A stretch of DNA of 64,000 bases from Epiperipatus broadwayi. Lineage: Eukaryota; Onychophora; Udeonychophora; Euonychophora; Peripatidae. The stretch spans positions 3,532,001 through 3,596,000 of the forward strand of contig JAQFVV010006274.1 in NCBI GenBank assembly GCA_028023455.1. The letters are read 5' to 3'. Position numbers and translations under genes: made by a program. The notes beneath the pieces are model-generated. The model was not told the origin of the DNA. It saw only the letters and a list, made by a program, of their open reading frames with translations, and ran no database searches. This document shows, in pieces, positions 34,870 to 47,224 of the stretch (the stretch's first letter is position 1; each line of letters begins with the position of its first letter).

Positions 34870-36642
34870 TGTGCTGATTCAGAGTGTGCTTTCTGCCATT
34901 TTTAATTCTAGGAACTGCCCAAAACCACTGCTGATACATTCAAATGATAAATGACATCAAATAATTCACGTGTTGAATAAATGTAAAATTGATCAAACGA
35001 AGTTTATAATTTCAAAATACTAAAAACTTATAATTCCTAAATATGAATTTTATAACAGTATATATCCATAACCACATATTGAATAAATATAAAATTGATC
35101 AAATCAAGCTTATAATTTCAAAATACTAAAAGCTTATAACTTCTAAATATGAATTTAATTACAATAATGACAGCACTTCTCACGAAATATGATGAGAGAG
35201 AAAAGGATGTTTTTGATGATACAAAGTGTCATCCAAAAAATGCAGAAGCTCACTCAAACCAAGCTTATAATTTGAAATACTAAAAGCTTATAATGTCTAA
35301 ATATGAATTTTATTACAAAATATGCCCATAACCACATATTGAACAAACATAGAAACAACTGTTGAAGCATGTTAATTGTACGATTAATAATAAATTGGAT
35401 TCTATTTTAATATTAGCCAAATATCTAAAGTAAAGAATATTAATTTTACAATTAATAAAAAATTAATAAATCAGATTGTTTTCTTACCAAAGTGAGTAAT
35501 ATTGGATGCTTCATTTCTCACATGTCATTATTTGCTGGCAGATAGATAAAAAGAATTAAATGAGAGAGATTTATTTATTAAATTTCTCAAAGATGCTAAT
35601 GCTCTCTATCGATAGTGCAAAGGTTAGTATTTATCTTATTTAAAAATCAATATCTCTTTTACATTTGAAATAATCAATTTTTATTAAAATCTGTAAATAT
35701 TTTTTAAGCATATTTCAATGTTCATTTGTTGATAGTAAAAGTCACTTTAATGTTAATAGATAGAAAATTTTGTAAATAGATATATAGATTTGTATCAATT
35801 TCAAGAGCTTGTAAAGACCTCACATTATCAAGTATAGATCCAATATCCATGTCAGCAGATCAAATGTAAACAGTACTATTTTTTTCCTTTTTCCATTTTT
35901 TTCTTCTAACTACATATAAGAAAGGAAGCATGCCACATCAGAGTTTCTATCTGGTAAGAAAATTCCAATTAATTGTAAAATTAATATGCTTTACATCAGC
36001 TAATTTCTCTTTCAACTGCATTATTTTAGAAGATATAAGTTGTTAGTATTTCAAAATTATAAACTTGGTTTGATCAATTTTATGTTTATTCAACATATAA
36101 TTATGGGCATATATTGTAATAAAATTTGTATTTAGAAATTATAAACTTTTAGTATTTTGAGATATTTATAAGCTTGGTTTGATTGGACTTCTGCATTTTT
36201 TTTGACAATATTTAATATCAAAAACATCCTTCCCTCCCCGCATACTTTGGCACAAATTGCTGTTATTACTGTAATAAAATTTGTATTTAGAAGTTATAAG
36301 CTTTTAGTATTTTGAAATTATAAGCTTGGTTTGATTAGACTTTTGCATTTTTGAACAATATCGTCAAAAACATCGTTCCTCCTCCCAGCATACTTTGGCA
36401 TGAAATGCCATCATTAACTGCATATCAGTACTGATTTGTAGTGCATTCTCTGCCACTTTAAATTCTAAGAACTACCTAAAACCACCACTGAAACATCCAA
36501 GGACTGCTCAAAATCATTGCTGACATATCCAAGTGATCCTGTGTGGATTATTCAATGTCATTTACTGCTTGGCTGTGTCAGGGGTGGTTTTGGGTGATCC
36601 TTAGAATTCAAAATGGTGGAGATTGCACTCTAAATCAGCATC
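34870..36642. mobile_element. Foldback-type element with very long inverted repeats
   Basis: The left arm (about 34870-35555) and right arm (about 35900-36642) are inverted relative to each other. The outer ends are GTGCTGATTCAGAGTG on the left and the complement of GATGCTGATTTAGAGTG on the right. Inside each arm, units with ATTTCAAAATACTAAAAGCTT and CCATAACCACATATTGAA recur in tandem at about 120-180 bp. The central 350 bp has no open frame. Long arms built of subrepeats with no transposase are typical of foldback or large MITE-like elements. The superfamily is unknown. Confidence 0.78.
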
Positions 36643-37235
36643 TTTCTATCATATAAATCATTAAACATTATGTGATTGTTTATTGCCTCACAGGTCATGT
36701 AATGTTTGCCTATCATTTTAGCTTTAATCCAGAAACCTTTAACTGTCAGTATATCATACTATTGTTGTATTAATCTGAACAAGATGTGTATATCACACAT
36801 ATTCTTCTAACTTTTTAATTGTATTATTAATAATTTAATACTTTTGTTTTCAGTGTCACTATTTCATTCATGCAATCCTACTTTTCCTATCCAAAAAACA
36901 AATAAGTTTGTATAAATGTGTTTTGTGTAGCCAAATTAAAATGCTTATAATGAAACAATGTTATTTATTTTATTTTTATGTAAGCTTAATAATTAGATAA
37001 ATGCTGAGAGTTTATGCAAAAATAAAAACTTTTTCTAAGAATGAAATAGAGTTTATAAAAGGCTAATTGTTCCTTTCAGATTTTATTCTTTATTTCCATT
37101 GTATTCTGTAATCTGCTACATATCTTTAATAATATTAAAATCTTTTGAAAAAAAAAAAGTTATATAAATTGAAATGTAATGTATTCTTGTATCATGAACA
37201 TGAATTAATTATACACAAACTAACTTGTAAGAGAT
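36643..37235. other. AT-rich noncoding DNA
   Basis: No gene or mobile-element signal was recognised. Confidence 0.5.
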
Positions 37236-37452
37236 TTAATATTTTAACAAAAACAAGCTTTTATTATTATTTGAAATGATAAATATGCGTTTTAAGAGAT
37301 CAAATAAAAAGGAATATCTTAGACTTACTTTTTATTCCAATACCCCATGAGTACTCTAAGATATTTCTTTTTATTTAATCTAAAATCTTATTTATAGCAC
37401 ATATTTGCCATTTAAAATTTTAAAAAAGCTTGTTTTTGTTAAAATTTTAAAT
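37236..37452. mobile_element. Small hairpin MITE (about 217 bp)
   Basis: The left part, with TTTTAACAAAAACAAGCTT, then AAATATG, then AAATAAAAAGGAATATCTTAGA, is mirrored as the reverse complement on the right. The arms are about 100 bp with indels, around a centre near 37340 (CCAATACCCCATGAG). It has no coding capacity. Confidence 0.75.
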
Positions 37453-38089
37453 TCTGGTCTCTGAAAAAAAAAACATTCATATGGATAGATCTCTTTAAAA
37501 TATATTGAAAAAAACTAATAATAATTTGCTAATTCTATTTTACTGAAAATTTATTTTTTGTATCTGCTTTTTAAAAATTATGCTATTGGAAAGAATTAAG
37601 ATACAAAATGAAAATCAATTTAAGAATATTTAACAATTTATAAATAAGAAAGAATATACATCACAATATATATAACATTGTTGATATTCTGTTTTTCTTT
37701 TTTGGTTTGTTTTGATTTTACAATCATGTCTATAGAGTTCAAATTAGCTTGTTTCTAAAAAGAATTTTCTCCCAAATTTCTCACAATTATCAACATCTTT
37801 AAAAATAAAAGTCAGCTGTAATATATTGAGATGAAAGCTCTATTGCAAAACTAATAATTACCAGACTTGAATATCTGATTATCAAAAATTGAATGATTTT
37901 TATTATAAATATTAATTGGAACAGCTTTATAAAATATTAGAGCACTTGTGTTGAGGTGATGGTAATATTGGCTCTGCATGGTTTAGGGCAGTTGTAGGGT
38001 GTCAGACTTTGAAGTATATGATTCTTCAGATCACTCTCTAGTTATGATACTTCTATCACTTGAATTTCTTATGAACCCCTGAACAATAA
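37453..38089. other. AT-rich noncoding DNA
   Basis: No gene was recognised. The 37930-38080 stretch is somewhat more complex (it includes GGTGTCAGACTTTGAAG) and may be the downstream flank of the LINE tail that follows. Confidence 0.45.
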
Positions 38090-38345
38090 AGCCATTTGAT
38101 TAATTTTTATGGTGCATATCAATTTTCAATCATTATCAAGCCACTACATGATGAAAAATTTTTCTTCAAGTTTAATCTAAGTACATCAATCCATAACTTC
38201 GCTTTTTCATATCTCTTTAACAGTTTTATCTCAATCATCTATTTGGGTCCTTTCCATGTCTTGAAATCTACTTTTAAGATTTCATTTGCCCATCTATTTC
38301 CTTTTTATCATTGTATTAATCTTCATAGACCAAGAATAATTTTTA
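38090..38345 (-). pseudogene. RTE-like LINE, C-terminal tail
   Basis: The minus strand reads RWANEILKVDFKTWKG, then KRYEKAKLWIDVLRLNLKKN, then SGLIMIEN. The sequence resembles, in order, the extreme C-terminus of RTE-type endonuclease-reverse transcriptases (RWxxxVLxWxPR...RPxxRWxDD...WxxLxEAFxxQWxxxG). The plus strand around 38125-38160, with ATCATTATCAAGCCACTACA, looks like the CATCATCATCAGCCACTA tails of this group. It is severely 5'-truncated and decayed. Confidence 0.5.
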
Positions 38346-41300
38346 TATATATTTCATATAATCTTAAATATTTATGCATATTTTTATGATGCATATATAT
38401 ATTACATCTAAACAATATTACAACATATTATAGCAACAAACATTGGATAAATGAAAAAAAAAAAAAAATTGATTCAGAAGAATAAAACAGAAATTTAAAA
38501 ATTGAATTTTATATTGTAATTTATTTTATTGATACTGACTCAAGGAGGAAAAAAATAAATCTTGTAAAGAATGTACTGGAAAAATAAAAAAGGCTTTATC
38601 CAACCAACTCTGTTTAATAATGATTTATGTCATTAATTTAATAACAATTAAGAATCATTTTTTAATTATAAATTTAAAAAAAAATAGTTTATTCAAATTT
38701 TTTCTGATTTAACTTTATAAGAATTATAAATAACATATACATATATAGTAGCTTGTTAATAAATAAAAAAAATGTATGTATTATTAGATTGTTCCTTATT
38801 TCATTTCTTTTTAAATATCATAATCATCCATTAAACAGCCTATATATATATGTGCTTACTTTAATATTTAAAAAATCCAGAATTAATTTTTTTCTCCCTC
38901 TTTCATTTCTTTCCTCTCTTGTTTCATTTTCATGATATGATTCACTTCAGGTATTAGTGCTTGACTTTATGTTTTACTATCAATAAAGTTCTCTACCACT
39001 AACTATGTCATTTTTCAATCTTATCTCCAGATGGTCAAGAGTGGTCATTGCATGTTCTTATCCAAAAGATCAAATGACATGAAGTTTAGATAATTATTAG
39101 GATAAACATATTGATTTGTCTTTAAAGCTGGAAATTTTAAAAGACCTGAAGATCTGTTATTAATGACCAAGTTATCACATTGTAGAAAAATATTAATGTT
39201 CCTTAACAAATTATCAGCCAGCAATAGTGCATATGTCCATTTATTCTCTTCACTCTATCTTTAGGGTTTTAATTTTTGTTACTGAATAAGTCAAGACATT
39301 GATGTGCATTGGTCCATGAAGTTTAAAAATTAATATGAAAACAAACTTCAATTAAAAAGAAAAAAAGACCCAATCTTTGTTATCTTTATGATTAATTGAT
39401 TGGTCTGTGCTGCTAATTTTATCTATATTATATCATACCTTTCTATATATATCAATGAGAATTTTTTAAAAAAATGTAATGCAATATTTTATATATATTG
39501 AAATGGATTATGGTTAGAATTTAATTTAATCTGCATTCATGAGATTGAGAAAAAAAGTGTTATTAATGAGTACACCAAGTTTGTCATTTATACTGCACAT
39601 TTATGGGAGTAGAAAGAGTTGTCAGTCTGTCTAAAATGGACAAACATGAAATGGATGTGTGTGTCTGCATACATCATACATACAAATCTTTCTAGAGATA
39701 TAATAAAAACATAATAATAGTATTAATTATTTTAACAATTTATCCATACAGAGAAATAACTTTCAAAGTTCACATTTATATCTAAACCATGCATTTAATA
39801 TAAAAGGGATGTGCACACCCATTCGAGAAAAAAAAAGTATTTTTCTCAATTTTTTTATTTTGCTAATGAAAAATTTAAAATTCTTAATTTTCTTCCATTA
39901 AAAAAAAAATGGAAACAAAAGGAGAATTAACTTTATAAAAATGATATTTTGCTAAGAAACTACTAACTTCTTCCTTCCTCTCTTCTATGTGTCAACTTGA
40001 GACAAGTTACACTATCAAAATATTCTCCATGAAAATGAATCCAAATATTGTGTTGTCACAATTTGGAGCCAGCAAGTAATAGTGTGAACCAATCAGAAGA
40101 GTTTGCCTGAAATATTCTTTATGGACTTTAGGATAAACATGCTTACCAGTGCCATGCTAACAAAAGAGGATAGAAAAAAAAATTGTGATAAATATCTGAA
40201 TCATCATGTGTTTATCAGTAGGTTTTAAGCAGTCTCAGAAAGGAAATCTAAGAATTTATTTCTTCATCATTGAGTATTGCCCTGTTTATTCAAAGAAGAA
40301 ATCTCATAATAAATTTATGAACTTTGAATTACTCTATTAGTACTTTTTTTTTTTTTTGTTTATTTGCTGTTGTTTTATAGCATTGTTTTCTGTGACATTA
40401 AGGCTTCATTGGATTTGTAGAGGGAATTATTTAAAATATTGTTTAAATTGCTATAAGGCAAATGCACCCTTGTTAATATTTTACTCAGAAGTATAGGATA
40501 AATTCTTATATTTAACTAAACAATATAATTATACAAATGCTCCAGAATTATATCTCTCTTAAATGATTAATTCTCAGTATTAAAAATGTGATTAGATGTT
40601 AATGTATGCTTAAATGTATTTTACATTCACATTTGGATGAATGAACTTATAGCTGTTTGTAATATTGGATATTTCATTAGTGTTGCATGGTCAATACTGT
40701 AACTCATACTTAAAAGTAACATATGTTACTCAGAACAAAGAAAATCTATATATGCTATTTTACTTCTCTTATGATTGCAATATTTTCGAATGACATTAAT
40801 ATTAACATTTTATAATTCGACTTATGCAAATGTAAGATTAATTTGTCTTACGCATATATATTTTTTTATTTATATGGCACTATTTTCTAATTGATAAAAT
40901 GTTTTATTCCTTAGGGTGGTAAATGTTTAGCCTTCAGGATTTTATATTTGGTGTCAAATGAATTTACCAGGAGAGCGTATACTTTCAAATAGTATAGATT
41001 GTTAGCTGATTATATACATTAATATTTTGATATGAAGTGAAAATTGCCATGAGCACATATACATTTTTAAATTGTGTAGGTCATCACTCATTTGTATAAT
41101 ATATTTTGTTAGTGGTGGTGGTATTTTACAACTGTTATATTTTTTTAGGGATGATAAGAAGAATGAAATACAATTTTATAAAGATTAATGGATATTTGCA
41201 TTATATCAACAGTAGTACCTGACTGGCATGAATTATCCTCTGCATTATATAACATGTAAGGCAACTTTTTGGTAACAAAGAATTACACATAGTAATTATC

Positions 41301-42092
41301 TTCATTACACACAAAAGGAAATATTTATATTTTACAAACCAAGACTTGTGAAGTAATTATTTGGACTTAAGATCACTTTCAATATTATCAAGGATGAAAG
41401 ATACAAATAACATTGATTAATTGTAATGTAAAGTTGTGTGACGTGCCAAAAATACCACATGATGTGTGTGTATAATTTGAATATTAGAAGAGAATTTTCT
41501 TTATTAGTAATAGGCTCCTAGAGGAAGATTTAATCAGTGATAATATATATTTACAGATCATCCTTAATTACTACTAACCATAGATAAGGAGATAGCTATA
41601 GTTGTACCAATACGTAAAAGACAATTATTGTTACCAACATTTGTATTAATAATGTAAAATGAACGGGAGTTTTTCACATTATGATAAAGGGAGGATCTTA
41701 TAAATGTTATGATTTATAATATATTGTTATTGTGATTTTTAATATGAAGTAGATAATTTTATTGTTACCTTCTTGTTTCATTAATTTGTATATAGTTTTA
41801 TTTAAATACAAGTATATTATCTATATTGAACTTAATGTAATTTAGAATTCAAGACTTTCAAGCTCTCTTTAGTCATCCACTTCATCTTATACAACCAATA
41901 CACATGGCCACATACATGTGAAAAAGATAAATGATCTCCAGTATACATATTTTTTTTGCTGAACCAGCACTCATCAGTTGGTCTGGATCATTTTCTCCTA
42001 CACATATATATGATCAGTTCTCAGGTTATATTAAGATAGCAAATCTTCAGACTTTATTGGTCACACTTCAATCTTCTTCACCCTCCAACTCT
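38346..42092. other. AT-rich noncoding DNA
   Basis: About 3.7 kb without a recognisable gene or transposon. The frames at 38753-38935 and 41931-42122 are short and without domains. A slightly more complex patch at 39990-40140 was not identified. Confidence 0.5.
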
Positions 42093-42293
42093 TCAGCCAT
42101 CCATATCATTGAAAATAAATAATTTATTTTAGTATTTGTTCAGCCATCCATATCATTGAAAATAAATAATTTATTTTAGTATTTGTGCTCCCTTCAGCCA
42201 TCCATATCATTGAAAATAAATAATTTATTTTAGTATTTGTTCAGCCATCCATATCATTGAAAATAAATAATTTATTTTAGTATTTGTGCTCCT
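42093..42293. repeat. Minisatellite, four copies alternating 47 and 54 bp
   Basis: The unit starts TCAGCCATCCATATCATTGA and ends AGTATTTG. Copies begin at 42093, 42140, 42194 and 42241. The second and fourth copies carry a GTGCTCC extension that the first and third lack, so the repeating block is a 101-bp dimer. Copies are practically identical, so the expansion is recent. Confidence 0.95.
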
Positions 42294-43189
42294 TTACTAA
42301 AATTAACCACACCATATTCAGGCATTTTATAAATTCTTTATTCAGAAGACCTAATCCCTTACGATTAACATCTAATCTTAGTATTGATAACTTAATCTTC
42401 ATAATTGAAGCACTTCCCTAAAATATAAATATTCTCATTGTTTTTTTTTTGGATGACCTCTGAATTAGTTAGAGATAAGGGACATGATTTATGCAAGATA
42501 TTCATCAAGATAAATATATAAATATTGATTCTCTAATATCTTAATATATATGAATTTCATGAATTAAGTCATTTCTTCATGAATACAGTCCTGGTGCATA
42601 GACACATGCATATGTATCGAATCATATGCCATTGCTTAAGTTGTTATAAGGTATATATAGTAAGACAGAGCACTCTTAATGACATATATTGCTGCACATA
42701 TGCTCAAGATATTAATCTGCACAATATATACATATTTCATATCTTTGTACAAGCTTTTATGATTTTTTATAGAATGGCATTACTATCATACATAAAAAGT
42801 GTTTTTAAAAAATATGCTTTATACATGCATTTAGCATAATAGTCCATTTACAAGCATTCTTGAAAAAAAAAATTATATATAATATTTGTAAGCATTAATA
42901 TTAACCGTAAGACAATTTTTGATTTCATGGACTATTCACTTAGTGACTGTAAACTGAATCTTTCCATCAGAAACTAATAATAGCATCAAAATCATTTTTC
43001 TATTAATTATTTTTTTAAATGTTAACATCATGATTTTTGATTTTACTTTATAGTGGTTGATTCCTAAATTTGCATACAGAGGGCTTTTATCCAAGTGATT
43101 AGTTTGAGAAATATAACATGATAAATGGATTTGTGATGAAAATTGTTCTAAGTTTCTATTGGAATAATATAAATGTTTAATAAGAATTT
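42294..43189. other. AT-rich noncoding DNA
   Basis: Frames at 42579-42839 (+) and 42936-43244 (-) are open for 86 and 102 codons. Their composition is typical of AT-rich chance frames, and no family was recognised. Confidence 0.45.
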
Positions 43190-43745
43190 TGCACAATAAG
43201 TCATCCCACTTTTGTATCTCGATATACAATGGAATCTCCTTCAATAAACATAATTGGTTCCAAAAACTTGATTAGTATATAATCCATTCGAGCACACATT
43301 GAAGTACACGTATTTAGGAATAATTTATTTTAAAACCTCATCCTAGATCAATATTACATTCTAATGCAAACATTTAAACAATAAAAATATAATAGGAAAT
43401 CAAAAATGTAAATATAAATTGCATGTAAAATTAATTGCTGTATGTATTTTATGTTATATAGTTCAATTTTAGTGAAAACAAAAATTAAATTTTTAAAAGT
43501 ATAAAATGAAAAACATAAGTAATTTTATCTTAATAAAAATCATAAAAAATCACAGATTGTTATTTAGTTATTCTATATTAAAATTTCTGCTCTCTCTCTC
43601 TCTCTTTTTTTTTAGTTCTGTTTTTCTGGCTTTTAGTGAAATTTAAAATCAAACTTTTTAAAAATATAAAGAAACTTACTGTAATAAAAATTATAGAAAT
43701 TCACAGACCGTTTACGTAGCCATTTCATTTTTATTTAGAAATTAT
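43190..43745. repeat. Possible decayed DNA-transposon end with diverged direct repeat
   Basis: Around 43215-43290, ATATACAATGGAATCTCC followed by ATAATTGGTTCCAAAAACTT resembles the termini of mariner/pogo-type elements. The stretch at about 43455-43575 is repeated, diverged, at 43625-43745 (shared words TTTTAGTGAAA, AATAAAAATTATAGA/AATAAAAATCATAAA, TCACAGA). A (CT)n run at 43589-43605 separates them. Confidence 0.35.
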
Positions 43746-45479
43746 TCTTTTTTTGTCAATAGTGAATATATACTCAAACTAAAGTAAGTAAGTTTTCCAA
43801 ATATGCCACAGATGTCTGATGCTATACATAAAAGGGAAAGACGCTGAAATTTATAAGACATGCATGCTATGCCACACAATTTCATCATATATTTGTATTA
43901 GATCGACCATTTTATCATTTTGTCATGTGGAAATTATTTTTTGGCATCAATGTCAATCAGCTTTTATGTCTGCTTTTTAATATAAATAAAATTATATATA
44001 CACAGATAAATATATTTTTTAAAAATACAGTATTTCCATTGCTAAAGGCACAAATAAACAAGTAAATGAATTAAATTAATAATTTTAACTTTACAAAATA
44101 TAAGCGAGATATCTACCACTAGTATTCATTGTAAAGTCTGTATTCTTTATACAAATTTTAATTTATTGAGAATAGTATTTGTTTTGCAATTTGTTTATTA
44201 TAGAAGACCCTATTATGTAATATTTTATTACAAGTTTCTGTATGATTTCTTTTTATAGTTTAGTGAGTAGTAAGATGGCAGATTTAAGAGCTGAAAATAT
44301 GTGGATTCCAGCTCATTTCTATCATTTAGATCCTTGGAAGTCATATGACTTCATGAGCAATAAATCATTCAGCTATTTGCTTATCTTTGTTTTTTTTTTT
44401 CTGAGTAGAATAGTCTAATTTTATGAATGGCTGTTACTTGATAGTGAAAAAATGGTGCAATAAAACATTGATTATATAAACATTTATTATTTAAATCACC
44501 AATTATTTATACCACTGTCTTTTTAGTTTTTTAAAAAAAAACAAATCATTATTTTCTAATGCATTGTTTAATATAATATTGCTTAATTGTCATTTCTGGT
44601 AAACAATATGGTAATTTCTGATTATTTATTTGAAGTTTATTAAATTGATAATAGATTTATTTTAAATAAAATCTTTATAGTACATTGTTATTTTAAAAAG
44701 TGTTTAGACTTAATTTTTTTAGAATATATCATTATCTGTAATAGAAAAATGAAGTACTAAAAAAAAAAAATTAATTCAGTTATTTTTAGAGATTATGCTC
44801 AAGAATCTTATCACTAAAAATATGTGAATTCATATTTTTATTTCTTTTTTTACTATCATTATTATTATTATTCCAAGGTTCCTTAAGAAATAAACTAAAA
44901 ATTGAGTTGTTTCTTAATAGATTTTTTTATATTCAAATTTTAAAATAAAATCTATTAAGCATTAGTATTTCATTTGAACTGTTTTATATTTTAGTCAGCC
45001 AATCTATGTTTGAATTTAGCAGTGATTATATCTTATATAACAATTATTCAATGGTTTGTTTTTAATAAGTTCTTTTTATAATGTGCCTTTTCAAAAATAT
45101 ATTAAATAAAACAAAAAAGAAAAACATGAAAAAGTAAAAATACAATTCATTTTTAAGTTTTAATTTAGTTTTTAAAGAAGTTTAGATAAATGAAGATACA
45201 GAATGTGATTTTTTTACAAAAGTGATTAGATGCAAGCTATCATCAAGAATATTTCACTATTTAGTAAGTATATATAACGTGAAATGAAAGTTTATGAGGA
45301 ACAAATTCCAAATATTTCAAAGAAAATAAATCTGTTGATGATGATGTTATGCATACAAACAAAATTAGATAGAATTGTTATAAACCTTGTATAAAAGTGA
45401 ATTTATTTGCCAAAGAAAATTATAAGAATTTAATTTGCTTCAATAATCTTCTGATATAACAATTTTCTTCATACACATT
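43746..45479. other. AT-rich noncoding DNA
   Basis: No gene or mobile-element signal was recognised. Poly-A, poly-T and an (ATT)n run near 44858 are present. Confidence 0.5.
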
Positions 45480-47215
45480 TGTCATGATCATTTTTAACCA
45501 TTATTGATTCACTGCAGGATGAAGGTCTCTCAAAGTTTAATCCATCTTCTCCACATTACCCCAACACACTTCCCTATTTCATCCATCCATATCACATGCA
45601 GTTTTTTTTCTAGATATTTTACAATCTCTTGGAATTCAGTTTAAGATTTCAACTGTTCATCTATTATCATCTCTTCTAACAATATGTCCAGCCCAAATCC
45701 ATTTCAGTGTCTTAATTTTTTCAATGATGTCAGTAACATCTGTTTGTTCTCTCACCCATGTATTTCATTTTTGATCTCTTCTTATTACTCTTAATATACG
45801 TCTCTCATTGAGTGGTCTGAAGTTTTTGTTTTGCTCTTCTATTAAGTGTCCAAGACTCAGATTCGTAAGTAAGAACTGGTAAAACATTTATTAAAAACCT
45901 TCTTTTTAAATTAAATTAGTAACAAACAAAACACTGTCTTCTATTTTAAAAATAGCCCATTAATTTCAATATATAAAACAAGTCACATGCAACTTCTTTT
46001 TTATAAATCTTCATTTATTATATGAACCATTATAAATTACAATAATACTCCAATGTTTCAACTATATTCTTTTATAGTCTTTCTCAAGGAACAATTAAAA
46101 AATACATAAATAAAATATAAATTCAAATATTCCACAAGAATTTATACATATAACAAATACAAATTACTTTTACCTTAAATCTCTTCTCATAAACAATTTT
46201 AAATTTCTATTACATTCATTTCTTAAATACCTTTTTTAAAACAATCTCCTATAATTTCTTTTCAAACATGTAGGCATATTTTTTTTTTGATATTAAATTA
46301 TTTCTACTAAAAGCACTCCAACCAAGTTTAATTCTGTGATTAGTTTTATTCATTATGTTTCCATCTGTAATAATAATCTGATCAATATATTTATAGTTGT
46401 TCTTCTAACTAATTATTATCAATCTTTATTTTTTCTTTTGAGAAAATTCATTGAACATTACTTTAGTCTTTACTTTCATCTGTTAACTCTTATAAAATTT
46501 CCTGAAGATCTAAAGCATTATTTGTAAAAACAATTATGTCATCTGCAAAATCTAGATCACTTAAATAAACTCCATTTATTTTTACTATCTTAATTTTCCA
46601 TTTTAATGCACAAAATACTGCTTGCAAAGCTGCTGTATAAAATTTTGGAGATATGGAGTCATCCTGTCATACACTTTTCTTAATATTAATCTTTTTGTAT
46701 CGTTATATAATCTAATCATTGCTATTGCAAATATTTATCAGAATTTTTTTTTTAAATCCTGGATCTATACTTTGTTGATTCAATGCTTTAATCACTTAAG
46801 AAATACTTATAGAATGAAATGCCTTTTCATAATCTACAAATCCAGAGTATAATTGGAGTTTGTATTCATTGGTTCTTTCTATAACTTTTCTCAATACTTG
46901 AATATGATCTACTCTATTAAAACTACTTTTAAATCCAGCTTGTTCTTTTGGTTGATTAAAATTCAAAGTTTGCTATAGATAATTATCATGATAAAAATTT
47001 AGTATAGAATTGATAAAAGATTGATAGTTCTGAAATTTCTAATATCTTCCTTATTGCCATTTTTAAATATTAAAATTAATACACCATTCTTCCGACCATC
47101 GGTACATCTTTATCATTTAGACATTTGGTATATAATTTTGCCAAAAAAAATTCTATTTCTTCTCCATAATTCTGTCATTACTTGTTGCTTTACTCTTCTT
47201 CATAGATTATCAGAA
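45480..47215 (-). pseudogene. RTE-like LINE endonuclease-reverse transcriptase, decayed
   Basis: The minus strand contains RT blocks in order. LYTKCLNDKDVP (near 47130) and IFKNGNKEDIRNFRTINLLS (near 47040) come first. NQPKEQAGFKSSFNRVDHIQ (near 46940) is the QxxEQAGFRxGxxxxDHI block. YSGFVDYEKAFHSI (near 46835) has F-V-D-Y-x-K-A-F. QDDSISPKFYTAALQAVF (near 46640) and DLDFADDIIVF (near 46540) follow, with the catalytic ADD intact. The C-terminus continues with SWTLN (near 45850), KWIWAGHIVRRDD (near 45690) and WRRWIKL...ETFILQ...NNG (near 45540). The N-terminal endonuclease is missing, so the copy is 5'-truncated, and several frameshifts are present. Confidence 0.88.
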
Positions 47216-47224
47216 TGTTAATAA

